A stretch of DNA of 32,297 bases from Dehalococcoidia bacterium (GTDB lineage Bacteria > Chloroflexota > Dehalococcoidia > Tepidiformales > Tepidiformaceae): the NCBI GenBank assembly GCA_022826585.1, contig JAJDUR010000058.1, positions 1 to 32,297 on the forward strand. Direction: 5' to 3'. The notes beneath the pieces were generated by a model that was given only the letters and a program-made list of their open reading frames with translations, was not told the origin of the DNA and ran no database searches. Of this stretch, positions 23,256 to 31,415 are shown in pieces (the first letter of the stretch is position 1; each line of letters begins with the position of its first letter). The position numbers were made by a program, and so were the translations under genes.

Positions 23256-24693
23256 AGGCGTCCGGCCCGGCAGCCGCCAGCGCCCCCTTTTGGTGCGCCA
23301 TCTCGCCGCAGCCGGTGCCCTCGGGCAGCACCTTGCAGGGGTTGAACGCGCCCTCGTTCCCGAACACGCCGCGCACCCGCCGCATGTTCTCCAGGTCGGT
23401 CTCGCTGTACAGCCAGGGCATGAAGCGGTGCTTCTCGTAGCCCACACCGTGCTCTCCGGTGAGCGCGCCCCCCGCATCGACGCACACCCGCATGATCTCG
23501 CCGCCCGCCTCCAGCACGCGCGCCGTCGCCCCCTCCTCCCGCTCGTCGAACAGGAGGCAGGGATGCAGGTTGCCGTCTCCCGCGTGGAACACGTTCGCCA
23601 CCGGGAATCCGTAGCCCTCGCTGATGCGCGCCACGTCCCCCATCGTTTCGACCAGCCGCGAGCGCGGCACGACGCCGTCGAGCAGGTAGTAGTTGGGCGC
23701 GATCCGCCCCAGCGCGCCGATCGCCCCCTTACGCCCCTTCCACAGCAGCTCCCGCTCGGCCGGCTCCGTGGCCGTGCGGATCTCGGTCGCGCCGTGCTCG
23801 TTGCACGCCGCCCGCGCCTGCGTGACCTGCCCTCGCACGACTTCCTCGAGCCCGTCCAGCTCGATCAGCAGCACCGCCCCGGCGTCCGGCGGATAGCCGC
23901 AGCGCAGGCCCGCTTCCGCCGCCTGCAGCGTCACCCGGTCCATCATCTCGAGCGCGGCCGGCACGAGCCCCGCCCCGATCACCGCCGAGACGGTCTCGCT
24001 CGCGCTCTCCACGTCCTCGAAGATCGCGAGCAGCGTCACGACCGTCTCCGGGACGGGCAGCAGCCGCACGACCACCTTCGTCGCGATCCCCAGCGTCCCC
24101 TCCGAGCCGATGAAAAGCCCCCGCAGGTCGTAGCCGAGTGGCTCGGGACCGTGGCTCCCCAGCCACTCCACCTCCCCGCTCGCCGTCACCACCTCCATCC
24201 CGATCACGTGGTTCGTCGTCACCCCCAGGGCAAGGCAGTGCGGCCCGCCCGCGTTCTCCGCCACGTTGCCCCCGATCGTGCAGGCCTTCTGGCTGCTCGG
24301 ATCGGGTGCGTAGAAGAGCCCGTGTCCCGCCGCCGCCTCCGAGAGCTGGATGTTCGGCACCCCCGGCTCGACCGTTGCCGTCCGCTCGACCGGGTCCACG
24401 TCGAGGATGCGGCGCATGCGCGCAGTCGCCAGCACGACGCCCTGCTTCGCCGGCACCGCTCCGCCGCTTAGCCCCGTCCCCGCGCCCCGCGGCGTGACCG
24501 GTACGTCGAGCGCGTTGCAGGCCCGCACGATGCCCTGCACCTCCGCGGTGTCGGCGGGGAACACGACCGCCTCCGGCAGCGAGCGGTCGATCGTCCCGTC
24601 GAGTTCGTACACGAGCAGGTCCTCGGGCTTGTGCAGCACGTGCTCCCGCCCGACGACGTCGCGGAGCGCCTTCAGCAGGTCCGGCCGGGTCAC
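23248..24693 (-). CDS. glcD: Glycolate oxidase FAD-linked subunit GlcD
   Basis: This 481-aa protein is full length for the GlcD/D-lactate dehydrogenase-like family. PVTPRGAGTGLSGGAVP (about 65-81) binds the FAD pyrophosphate, IGGNVAENAGGPHCLALG follows, and GSEGTLGIATKVVVRLLP is a further FAD-domain block. VFHAGDGNLHPCLLFD and GALTGEHGVGYEKHRFM in the C-terminal domain hold the conserved His residues at the substrate site. It is the catalytic subunit with GlcE and GlcF. The GTG at 24693 overlaps the Fur-family stop (GTGA, 24693-24690) and is preceded by a GGGAGGGGGCGGAGG purine run. D-lactate or another 2-hydroxy acid is a possible alternative substrate, but the D-E-F set favours glycolate. 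Confidence 0.93.
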   Translation of the reverse strand: MTRPDLLKALRDVVGREHVLHKPEDLLVYELDGTIDRSLPEAVVFPADTAEVQGIVRACNALDVPVTPRGAGTGLSGGAVPAKQGVVLATARMRRILDVDPVERTATVEPGVPNIQLSEAAAGHGLFYAPDPSSQKACTIGGNVAENAGGPHCLALGVTTNHVIGMEVVTASGEVEWLGSHGPEPLGYDLRGLFIGSEGTLGIATKVVVRLLPVPETVVTLLAIFEDVESASETVSAVIGAGLVPAALEMMDRVTLQAAEAGLRCGYPPDAGAVLLIELDGLEEVVRGQVTQARAACNEHGATEIRTATEPAERELLWKGRKGAIGALGRIAPNYYLLDGVVPRSRLVETMGDVARISEGYGFPVANVFHAGDGNLHPCLLFDEREEGATARVLEAGGEIMRVCVDAGGALTGEHGVGYEKHRFMPWLYSETDLENMRRVRGVFGNEGAFNPCKVLPEGTGCGEMAHQKGALAAAGPDAYV

Positions 24694-25124
24694 GCCTCCG
24701 CCCCCTCCCGGCATTCTTGGCACACGCCGAAGATGGCGAAGTGCTGCAGATCGGCCTGGAAGCCGAAATCGTTCCCGACCTCCTCCGCGAGGCGCTCCAG
24801 GTAGCGGTGGTCGAGCACCTGCATCTTGCGGCACCGCGAGCAGATGAGGTGGTGGTGCGCCTCCCCGGCGGACCACTCGAAGAGCAGGTCGTCGCCGCCC
24901 ATGTCCGTGGCCGTCGCCAGGTGGAGCCGCTTCAGCATCTCCACCGTGCGGTAGACGGTGCTCAGGTCCACCACCGGGTAGACCGCCCGCACTTCCTCCG
25001 CGATCTCGGCCGCGCTCAGGTGACGCCCCGCGTGCCGAAGCGCCGACGCGACGAGCAGCCGCTGGGGGGTGACCCGGAAGCCCGCCTCCCGCAGGGTCGT
25101 CGCGGTTTCCTGTTCGCACGCCAT
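24690..25124 (-). CDS. Fur-family transcriptional regulator
   Basis: This 144-aa protein has the Fur/PerR layout: a winged helix (AGFRVTPQRLLVASAL, then the recognition helix VDLSTVYRTVEML), then AHHHLICSRC (H90-H92, C95, C98) and CQEC (C135, C138), giving the structural zinc site and part of the regulatory metal site. Fur, PerR, Zur and Nur cannot be separated by eye. It is the first gene of the glcDEF operon and is coupled to glcD by a GTGA overlap, so it may control glycolate oxidation or be auto-regulated with it. No Shine-Dalgarno precedes the ATG at 25124, and TAGACT lies 11 nt upstream, consistent with a leaderless message. Confidence 0.88.
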   Translation of the reverse strand: MACEQETATTLREAGFRVTPQRLLVASALRHAGRHLSAAEIAEEVRAVYPVVDLSTVYRTVEMLKRLHLATATDMGGDDLLFEWSAGEAHHHLICSRCRKMQVLDHRYLERLAEEVGNDFGFQADLQHFAIFGVCQECREGAEA

Positions 25125-25135
25125 CGGACAGGCCT

Positions 25136-25141
25136 AGTCTA
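25136..25141 (-). promoter_or_regulatory. Candidate -10 box (TAGACT) for the Fur-glcDEF operon
   Basis: TAGACT lies 11 nt before the ATG at 25124 on the minus strand, with no ribosome site between, so the transcript would be leaderless or nearly so. No -35 match was found in the GC-rich sequence upstream. Confidence 0.35.
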
Positions 25142-25191
25142 CAGCCGCGCCCGGGGGCCTCCGGTCGGGGGGAAGGGCCGCCTTCGCGCCT

Positions 25192-25518
25192 CTACCAGAT
25201 ACCGAGCGCCATCTTGACGTCTTCGCTCGCCATCGTGCGCGGATCCCAGGGCGGGTTCCAGACGATCTCGACGTCCACGTCCTCGACCCCCGGCAGGTCC
25301 TTCACCTTCGCGTAGACGGCCCCCCGGATGATGGGGCCGAGCGGGCAGCCCGGGCTCGTGAGCGTCATCTTCACGTTGACCGTGCCGTCGTCCCACTCGA
25401 TCTCGTACACGAGCCCCAGGTCGACGATGCTCATGTCGATCTCCGGGTCCTTCACCTCGCGGATGCGCTCGCGCAACTCCTCGTCGGTCGGTCGAATCTT
25501 CGTCTCGGTGTCTGCCAT
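25192..25518 (-). CDS. sufT: SufT/MIP18-like (DUF59) Fe-S cluster assembly factor
   Basis: This is a 108-aa single-domain DUF59 protein. VKDPEIDMSIVDLGLVYEIEW opens the domain, followed by TLTSPGCPLGPIIRGAVYAKV, whose Cys in TSPGCP is the conserved residue of the family. VWNPPWDPRTMASEDVKMALGIW is the usual end. SufT/PaaD/MIP18 proteins help mature or deliver Fe-S clusters. The ATG follows the sufU stop by one base (TGAGATG), with AAGGAG 7 nt upstream. As the final gene of the suf operon the call is well supported by context. No obvious terminator follows in the 67-nt spacer before the Fur-family gene. Confidence 0.9.
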   Translation of the reverse strand: MADTETKIRPTDEELRERIREVKDPEIDMSIVDLGLVYEIEWDDGTVNVKMTLTSPGCPLGPIIRGAVYAKVKDLPGVEDVDVEIVWNPPWDPRTMASEDVKMALGIW

Positions 25519-25519
25519 C

Positions 25520-25987
25520 TCAGTCTCCTTGCGAGGCGGTCGTTGGTTCGTGTGCGTCTATGTTCAGGGCTTCGCCCAGCACTTTCCAGCAGAGCAGCGC
25601 GCACTTCACCCGTACGGGGAACTGTGCCACACCCTGCAGGGCCTCGAGATCGCCCAGCGCCGGGTCCGGCTCCGCCGAGTCCACGAGTTGCGCCTCGAAG
25701 AGCCGCATCACCCGTCGCGCTTCGCCGATCGTGCCGCCGCGGATGCGCTCCGTCATCATTGAGGCGCTCGACTGGCTGATCGAGCAGCCCTGCCCCCGGA
25801 ACGCCATCTCGCAGATCACGTCCCCCTCCACGGCCAGGTGCAGCTCGATCTCGTCGCCGCAGACGGGATTGGCCCCCTCGGCCTGGTGCGTGGGCGCCTC
25901 CAGCGTCCCCGCGTTCCGGGGCCGCCGGTAGTGGTCGAGGATCACCTCGCGGTACAGCTCGTCAAACTGCGGTTCGGCTCTCGACAC
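25520..25987 (-). CDS. sufU: SufU-type Fe-S scaffold/sulfur-transfer protein
   Basis: The protein of about 155 aa is SufU-like: YREVILDHYRRPRNAG at the start, then three conserved Cys, C43 in NPVCGDEI, C68 in GQGCSISQSSASMM, and one near residue 129 in RVKCALLCWKVL. An insert of about 18 residues after the second Cys is the mark that separates SufU from IscU. SufU accepts sulfur from SufS, usually with zinc at the Cys site. The start is uncertain: GTG at 25987 (chosen) or TTG at 25993. Both overlap the sufS stop by about 26-32 nt, so translation is coupled. Followed by sufT after one base. Confidence 0.92.
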   Translation of the reverse strand: MSRAEPQFDELYREVILDHYRRPRNAGTLEAPTHQAEGANPVCGDEIELHLAVEGDVICEMAFRGQGCSISQSSASMMTERIRGGTIGEARRVMRLFEAQLVDSAEPDPALGDLEALQGVAQFPVRVKCALLCWKVLGEALNIDAHEPTTASQGD

Positions 25988-27212
25988 GCCCAAACACCCG
26001 TTTCACTTCGTCGAGCGCTTCAACGAGCGCATCGACCTCGCGTTCCTCGTTGTAGAGATAGAAGCTCGCCCGGTTCGTCGCCGGCACCTCCAGGCGCCGC
26101 ATCAGCAGCTGCGCGCAGTGGTGGCCCGCCCGGATCGCGACCCCGTACGCATCGACGATCGTGCTCACGTCGTGCGGGTGCACGCCCTCGACCTCGAAGC
26201 TGACCGCCCCGCCCCGCCCCTCCACGTCGTGCGGCCCGTGGACCGTGATGCCCCCGGACGCTTCCAGCGCCTCGATCGCGTAGGCGGTGATCCGCTTTTC
26301 GTGCTCGCGTACGTCCGCCATGCCGAGGTCGCGCAGGTAGTCGAGCGCCGCCCCGAAGGCGATCACGTCCGCGATGTTGGGGGTGCCCGCCTCGAACTTG
26401 TGCGGCCCCTCCGCCCAGGTCGAACCCTCCGGCTTCACGATCGCGATCATCTCGCCGCCGCCCAGGAAGGGCTCCATCTCGGCCAGCAGTCCGGAACGCG
26501 CCCAGAGCACGCCCACGCCCGTCGGGCCCAGCATCTTGTGCGCGGAGAAGGCGAACACGTCGCACCCCAGCGCGTCGACGTCGACCGGGAGGTGCGGAGC
26601 GCTCTGCGCGCCGTCGACCAGCAGCAGCGCGCCGGCCTCCCGCGCCATCTCCGCGATCTCCGCGATCGGGTTGATGGTGCCCAGCACGTTCGACATGTGC
26701 GTGACGCTCACGAGCTTCGTGCGCTCGCCGATGAGCGCGCGAAGCTCGTCGAGGTCCAGCCGCCCCTCGGCGTCGATGCCGGCGTAGCGAAGCTGCGCGC
26801 CGGTCCGGTCCGCCAGCAGCTGCCAGGGCACGATGTTCGAGTGGTGCTCCATCAGCGTGAGCACGATCTCGTCGCCCTCGCGCAGGTTGGCGTCGCCCCA
26901 GGCCCGCGCCATGAGGTTGATGGACTCGGTGGTGTTGCGCGTGAAGACGATGTCCTCCGCGTTCGCCGCGCCGATATGCCGCGCCGCCTTCCCTCGCACG
27001 TCCTCGTACGCCTCCGTCGCCTCGACGGCGAGCGTGTGGATGCCGCGGTGGATGTTGGCGTTCTGCGTCTCGTAGTAGTGCGTGAGCGCGTCGATGACCG
27101 CCCGCGGCTTCTGCGTCGTGGCGGCGTTGTCGAGGTAGACCAACGGGTGGCCGTTCACCTCGCGGCTCAGGATGGGAAAGTCCTCCCGTATCCGGCCGGT
27201 GTCGAGGCTCAC
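25962..27212 (-). CDS. sufS: Cysteine desulfurase SufS
   Basis: This 416-aa PLP enzyme is of the group II (SufS) type and draws sulfur from cysteine for Fe-S assembly. YLDNAATTQKP opens the fold. MEHHSNIVPWQ holds H123 that stacks on PLP. VDGAQSAPH gives the Asp that pairs with the pyridine N. FSAHKMLGPTG holds K226, the Schiff-base Lys, and RAGHHCAQ holds C366, the persulfide Cys in the short loop of the SufS type. The start is a GTG that overlaps the sufD stop (GTGA, 27212-27209). The next gene, sufU, is its expected partner. Confidence 0.95.
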   Translation of the reverse strand: MSLDTGRIREDFPILSREVNGHPLVYLDNAATTQKPRAVIDALTHYYETQNANIHRGIHTLAVEATEAYEDVRGKAARHIGAANAEDIVFTRNTTESINLMARAWGDANLREGDEIVLTLMEHHSNIVPWQLLADRTGAQLRYAGIDAEGRLDLDELRALIGERTKLVSVTHMSNVLGTINPIAEIAEMAREAGALLLVDGAQSAPHLPVDVDALGCDVFAFSAHKMLGPTGVGVLWARSGLLAEMEPFLGGGEMIAIVKPEGSTWAEGPHKFEAGTPNIADVIAFGAALDYLRDLGMADVREHEKRITAYAIEALEASGGITVHGPHDVEGRGGAVSFEVEGVHPHDVSTIVDAYGVAIRAGHHCAQLLMRRLEVPATNRASFYLYNEEREVDALVEALDEVKRVFGRVESRTAV

Positions 27213-28438
27213 GAGCCTGCCCCCAGCGCCTGCAGCTTCGCCTCGACGAGCGCGCTCAGCTCCTCGCGCACGCCTTCGGCGAGCCCGCTGCGGTCGAGCG
27301 GCTCGCCCAGGAAGCCCCGCACCAGCAGCCCCACCGCCCCTTCGCGCGTCAGCCCCCGCGACTGAATGTAGAACAGCTCCTCCTCGTCCACCGGCCCCGC
27401 CGTCGCCCCGTGGCTGACGCGGGTCACGTCGTTCGTGAGGATCTCCAGCACCGGGTCGCTGTCGGCCTTGGCCGTGCGGCTCAGGAGCAGGTTGCGATTC
27501 TCCTGGTTCGCGTCCGCCCGGCGGGCACCCAGCCCCACCTTCGTCAGCCCGTAGTACACCGCCCGCGAGCGCTCGCCCAGCGCCGACTTGATCAGCAGGT
27601 CGCTGCGCGTGTCCTCGGCCACGTGGTCCTGGACCGTGTAGAAGTCCGTGTGTTCGTCGCCCGCGCCCACGGCGAGGCCGTAGATCTCGCTGCTCGAGCC
27701 GCGCCCCTCCAGCGACGACGTGATGTGGCTCTTCACGAGCCGCCCGCCCGTCACGAGGCTGAGGCTGCGTACGTCCGCGTCGCGCTCCGTGACCGCCCGC
27801 TGCTCGGCGAAGATGCGCGTCCGCGCGCCCCAGCGGTGCAGCGACGTGTAGCTCACGACCGCCCCCGGCCCCACCAGCAACTCGACCGCCGGCAGGACGG
27901 CCATGGGCTCGTCGCTCGAGCGGTACTCCTCGATCAGCGTCAGGCGGCTGTTCGCGCCCGCCACGATCAGCGTGTGCGGCGTCGCGAGCGCTCCCGCCTC
28001 CGTGAACTCCCGCGTGAGCCGCACCGGCTCCGCGACTTCCGCGTTCGCCTTCGTCTCGACGAGCACGCCACCCCGCAGGAAGGCGTAATGCAGCGCCGTC
28101 AGCCGGCTGCTGCCAGCGGCCACGGCCGTGCCGAGACGGTCGAGCGCTCCCTTTCCCGCTTCCTCGAAGTCGACGACGCTCAGGCCGCTTGCGTTGGCTC
28201 CGTTCGTCGTGACGGTCGCCCCGGCGCTCGGCGGCGCGAAACCGTCAAGGTTAAGCGCGGCCGGGTCGACGTACTTCCAGGGCCGGTCGAGCGCCGGCGA
28301 TGGCATCGCTGTGCCCAGCGCTGCCGTGCCCCTCGCGCGCAGGGCCGCGACGGCCGGGCCGTCGCCCAGCGCCTCACCGAGGGCGCGGCTCGCCTCGGCC
28401 GTGAGGGCGGAGGCGGCGGTGCTCGGGGCTGATGTCAT
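27209..28438 (-). CDS. sufD: Fe-S cluster assembly protein SufD
   Basis: This 409-aa SufB/SufD-family protein has a variable N-terminus with PSPALDRPWKYVDPAALNLDGF, the usual SufD entry, a beta-helix core, and the C-terminal block DVTRVSHGATAGPVDEEELFYIQSRGL, whose SHG-A-T-G stretch holds the family's conserved His. SufD joins SufB and SufC2 in the SufBC2D scaffold where clusters are built. The ATG at 28438 has GAGGAG about 9-10 nt upstream. It lies 82 nt after sufB, the widest gap in the operon, in which I see no promoter or hairpin, and overlaps sufS by four bases. Confidence 0.94.
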   Translation of the reverse strand: MTSAPSTAASALTAEASRALGEALGDGPAVAALRARGTAALGTAMPSPALDRPWKYVDPAALNLDGFAPPSAGATVTTNGANASGLSVVDFEEAGKGALDRLGTAVAAGSSRLTALHYAFLRGGVLVETKANAEVAEPVRLTREFTEAGALATPHTLIVAGANSRLTLIEEYRSSDEPMAVLPAVELLVGPGAVVSYTSLHRWGARTRIFAEQRAVTERDADVRSLSLVTGGRLVKSHITSSLEGRGSSSEIYGLAVGAGDEHTDFYTVQDHVAEDTRSDLLIKSALGERSRAVYYGLTKVGLGARRADANQENRNLLLSRTAKADSDPVLEILTNDVTRVSHGATAGPVDEEELFYIQSRGLTREGAVGLLVRGFLGEPLDRSGLAEGVREELSALVEAKLQALGAGS

Positions 28439-28520
28439 GCGCTTCGTTCTCCTCGTGGCGCGCGGTGCGCAGGCGGCGACCCTTCCGGCTCCGCCTCGCG
28501 GGCGCTGCTTGCTCTCGGCC

Positions 28521-29930
28521 CTAGCCGATGGCGCCTTCCATCTGCAGCTCGATCAGCCGGTTGAGCTCGACGGCGTACTCCATCGGCAGCTCCTTCACGA
28601 TCGGCTCGACGAAGCCGTTGACGATCATCTTCGCGGCGGCGTCCTCGCTCAGCCCGCGGCTCTGCAGGTAGAAGAGCTGCTCCTCGCTCAGCTTCGAGAC
28701 GTACGCCTCGTGCTCGATCGACACGTCCGGCGCGTCCACCTCCATCGTCGGGTAGGTGTCCGAGCGCGACTCCTCGTCGAGCAGCAGGGCGTCGCAGCGC
28801 ACGCTCGAGCGCACGTTGTCGCAGCCCTCGTAAACCTTCAGCAGACCGCGGTAGCTCGTGCGCCCGCCGTCCTTGCTCAGCGACTTCGACACGATCGTCG
28901 AGGTCGTGTCGGGCGCCATGTGGACCACCTTGCCGCCAGCGTCCTGGTGCTGTCCCTCGCCCGCGAACGCCAGCGAGAGGATCTCGCCGTGCGCCCCCGG
29001 CTCCATCAGGAACACGCTCGGGAACTTCATCGTCAGCTTCGAACCGAGGTTGCCGTCGACCCACTCCATGACCGCGTCCTCGTAGGCCGCGGCCCGCTTC
29101 GTCACCAGGTTGAAGACGTTGTTCGACCAGTTCTGGATCGTCGTGTAGCGGACGCGCGCGCCCTTCTTCACGATGATCTCGACGACCGCGCTGTGCAGCG
29201 AGTCGCTGCTGTACACGGGCGCCGTACAACCCTCGACATAATGGACCTGGCTGCCCTCGTCCGCGATGATCAGCGTCCGCTCGAACTGGCCCATGTTCTC
29301 CGTGTTGATGCGGAAGTAGGCCTGCAGCGGGATGTCCACCTTCACGCCCTTCGGCACGTAGATGAACGAGCCCCCCGACCAGACGGCGCTGTTCAGGGCC
29401 GCGTACTTGTTGTCCCCCGGCGGGATCACCGTGCCGAAGTGCTCCTTCACGATGTCCTCGTACTCGGCCAGCCCCTGGTCCATCCCTAGGAACACCACGC
29501 CCAGCTTCTCCAGGTCCTCGCGGATGTTGTGGTAGACGACCTCGGAGTCGTACTGCGCACCCACGCCCGCCAGGAACTTCTTCTCCGCCTCCGGAATCCC
29601 GAGCTTGTCGAACGTATCCCGGATGTACTCGGGCACGTCGTCCCAGGAACGCTCATCGCGATCGGTGGCGCGCACGAAGTAGTGGATGTTGTCGAAGTCG
29701 ATCGTCTCGAGGAGGTCCGTGCCCCAGGGCGGGTTCTCCATCTCGTTGAAGCGCTCCAGCGCGTTCAGGCGGAACTCGCGCATCCACTGCGGCTCGTCCT
29801 TCATCTCCGAGATGGTCTGGACGATCTCCGGCGTGAGGCCCTTGTTCGCCTTGAAGAGGGCCTCTTCTTCGTCGTAGAAGCCCCACTTGTAGCCGTCCTC
29901 GCGGACCAGTTGTTCCGGTGTGGAGGTCAT
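28521..29930 (-). CDS. sufB: Fe-S cluster assembly protein SufB
   Basis: This 469-aa protein is the most conserved SUF component. [19 protein letters not shown] starts it, followed by [25 protein letters not shown]-type core strands (split over residues about 180-204) and [24 protein letters not shown] with the Cys on the cluster-assembly strand. [22 protein letters not shown] holds further conserved Cys residues. [28 protein letters not shown], here broken at the loop, ends the family. It is the cluster-forming subunit of SufBC2D. The ATG at 29930 follows a GGGAG by 8 nt and lies 11 nt after sufC. No intein insertion is present. Confidence 0.96.
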   Translation of the reverse strand: MTSTPEQLVREDGYKWGFYDEEEALFKANKGLTPEIVQTISEMKDEPQWMREFRLNALERFNEMENPPWGTDLLETIDFDNIHYFVRATDRDERSWDDVPEYIRDTFDKLGIPEAEKKFLAGVGAQYDSEVVYHNIREDLEKLGVVFLGMDQGLAEYEDIVKEHFGTVIPPGDNKYAALNSAVWSGGSFIYVPKGVKVDIPLQAYFRINTENMGQFERTLIIADEGSQVHYVEGCTAPVYSSDSLHSAVVEIIVKKGARVRYTTIQNWSNNVFNLVTKRAAAYEDAVMEWVDGNLGSKLTMKFPSVFLMEPGAHGEILSLAFAGEGQHQDAGGKVVHMAPDTTSTIVSKSLSKDGGRTSYRGLLKVYEGCDNVRSSVRCDALLLDEESRSDTYPTMEVDAPDVSIEHEAYVSKLSEEQLFYLQSRGLSEDAAAKMIVNGFVEPIVKELPMEYAVELNRLIELQMEGAIG

Positions 29931-29941
29931 GGCTCGTCTCC

Positions 29942-30700
29942 CTAGGCCGTCGAGGCGGCCGCTTCAATGGCGTCGTACCCGCTCGCTTCGAGCTCTTCGG
30001 CGAGCTCGGGACCGCCGGAGCGCACGATGCGCCCGTCGATCAGCACGTGTACGAACTGTGGCTTGATGTAGTTGAGCAGCCGCTGGTAGTGCGTGATCAG
30101 CAACAGGCCCATGTTCTCGTTCATCAGCGCATTCACGCCGTCCGCGACCGTCCGCAGGGCGTCGATGTCGAGCCCCGAGTCCGTCTCGTCCAGCACCGCC
30201 ATGCGCGGCTGCAGCATCGCCAGCTGCAGCATCTCCGCCCGCTTCTTCTCGCCCCCGCTGAAGCCGTCGTTCAGGTAGCGGCGCGCGAAGTCGCGGTCCA
30301 CCTTCAGCAGCTCCATCTTCTGGAACAGCTCCTGGCGGAACTCCCGCACGGGAACCTCCTCGCCGCGCACGGAATTCACCGCCTGCCGCAGGAAGTTCAC
30401 GACCGTCACGCCCGGGACCGCCACGGGGTACTGGAAGGCGAGGAAGAGGCCGCGCCGCGCGCGCTCGTCCGGGGCCATCCCGTCGAGCGCCTCGCCGAGG
30501 AAGCGGACCTCGCCGCCCGTCACCTCGTAGCGGGGGTTGCCCATGAGCGTGTTCGCGAGCGTGCTCTTGCCCGAGCCGTTCGGCCCCATGATGGCGTGTA
30601 CCTCGCCCGGGCGAACCGTCAGGTTGAGCCCGGTGAGGATCTCGTTGCCCGCCACGTTGGCGCGCAGCGCATCGATTTCGAGAAGCGGTGCTTCGGTCAT
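29942..30700 (-). CDS. sufC: Fe-S assembly ATPase SufC
   Basis: This 252-aa soluble ABC-type ATPase has Walker [10 protein letters not shown] (39-47), the signature SGGEKKR (148-154), and Walker [12 protein letters not shown] (168-178, with the SufC-typical DETDSGLD rather than DEP). [23 protein letters not shown] near the C-terminus holds the SufC-type ending. It powers SufBC2D conformational change. The ATG overlaps the SufR-like stop (ATGA, 30700-30697), so the regulator and first suf gene are translated together. It heads the assembly genes in the order C-B-D-S-U-T. Confidence 0.96.
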   Translation of the reverse strand: MTEAPLLEIDALRANVAGNEILTGLNLTVRPGEVHAIMGPNGSGKSTLANTLMGNPRYEVTGGEVRFLGEALDGMAPDERARRGLFLAFQYPVAVPGVTVVNFLRQAVNSVRGEEVPVREFRQELFQKMELLKVDRDFARRYLNDGFSGGEKKRAEMLQLAMLQPRMAVLDETDSGLDIDALRTVADGVNALMNENMGLLLITHYQRLLNYIKPQFVHVLIDGRIVRSGGPELAEELEASGYDAIEAAASTA

Positions 30701-31368
30701 GCGTTCCCTTCGGCGGCGTCGCTCACGGCGGCGCCTTCGTGTTCAGGTTCGGTGTTCAGTTGCACGCGGTACTCGCAGCAGGACGAGCCGTCCACGATAC
30801 GCTCGATCTGCTCGACGTCCTTGCCGATCAGCAGGCTGATCGCCTGCCGGTCGGCCTCGCAGGGCAGCCGCGAAAGCTCCGCCGCCTGCGGGTACGGGCA
30901 GCAGGAGTTAACCAGGTGGAAGCCGTCCGCATCCGCCCACCACGTCTCCAGGATGCCCTCGGCGCGAAGGCTCTCGGTCACGTGCTCGACGAGGTCCTCG
31001 CCGCTCTCCGACTCCGCGATCTCGTCCCGGTGCCGTTCGGCGAGCGAGGCCGCGACGCCCGTCGCCACCGCCTCGTCGATGTGCTCCTTGCCCAGCCACC
31101 CCAGCACGCGCGCGAACAGGTCCGCGTACGCGGGCGGCGCTTCTCCGGCCCCCTTCGAGGTGGGGTACCAGCTCAGGTAGGGGCGGCCCGTCGCCTGCTT
31201 CACCGGGCGCGACTCGATGAGTCCGTCGGCGCGCAGGTGGTCGAGGTGGCGGCGGATCGCCGCGGCTTTTACGCCGAGCGCTTCCGCCACTTCCTCCACG
31301 CGCGCGCCGTGATGCTCGAGGATGTGCTCGAACACGCGCTCGCGGGTTCCGTGCAGGTGCGGTTCCAT
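30697..31368 (-). CDS. sufR: SufR-like Fe-S-binding winged-helix repressor of the suf operon
   Basis: This 223-aa protein has an N-terminal winged helix (VFEHILEHHGARVEEVAEALG, then IRRHLDHLRADGLI, with the pair split at residues 32-38) and a C-terminal Cys-rich part: C156-C157 in NSCCPYP, C170 in RLPCEA, and C197-C198 in SSCCEYRV. These positions match the ligand pattern of SufR proteins that bind an Fe-S cluster and repress suf. It is first in the operon and overlaps sufC by ATGA, as expected for autoregulation. The ATG at 31368 is preceded by no Shine-Dalgarno but by a -35/-10 pair ending 7 nt away, so the message is probably leaderless. A longer upstream reading lacks homology. Confidence 0.82.
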   Translation of the reverse strand: MEPHLHGTRERVFEHILEHHGARVEEVAEALGVKAAAIRRHLDHLRADGLIESRPVKQATGRPYLSWYPTSKGAGEAPPAYADLFARVLGWLGKEHIDEAVATGVAASLAERHRDEIAESESGEDLVEHVTESLRAEGILETWWADADGFHLVNSCCPYPQAAELSRLPCEADRQAISLLIGKDVEQIERIVDGSSCCEYRVQLNTEPEHEGAAVSDAAEGNA

Positions 31369-31375
31369 GCCTTCG

Positions 31376-31404
31376 ATCGTAGGTGCCCGCACCCTCTCGG
31401 GCAA
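31376..31404 (-). promoter_or_regulatory. suf operon promoter: -35 TTGCCC, 17-nt spacer, -10 TACGAT
   Basis: On the minus strand TTGCCC (31404-31399) and TACGAT (31381-31376) are separated by exactly 17 nt, each matching 4 of 6 consensus bases. The ATG lies 7 nt after the -10 box, so transcription should start at or next to the A of the ATG. This is the best promoter in the window and lies 11 nt past the stop of the upstream glycosyltransferase gene (31416). Confidence 0.55.
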
Positions 31405-31415
31405 GGGTTTTTCGA

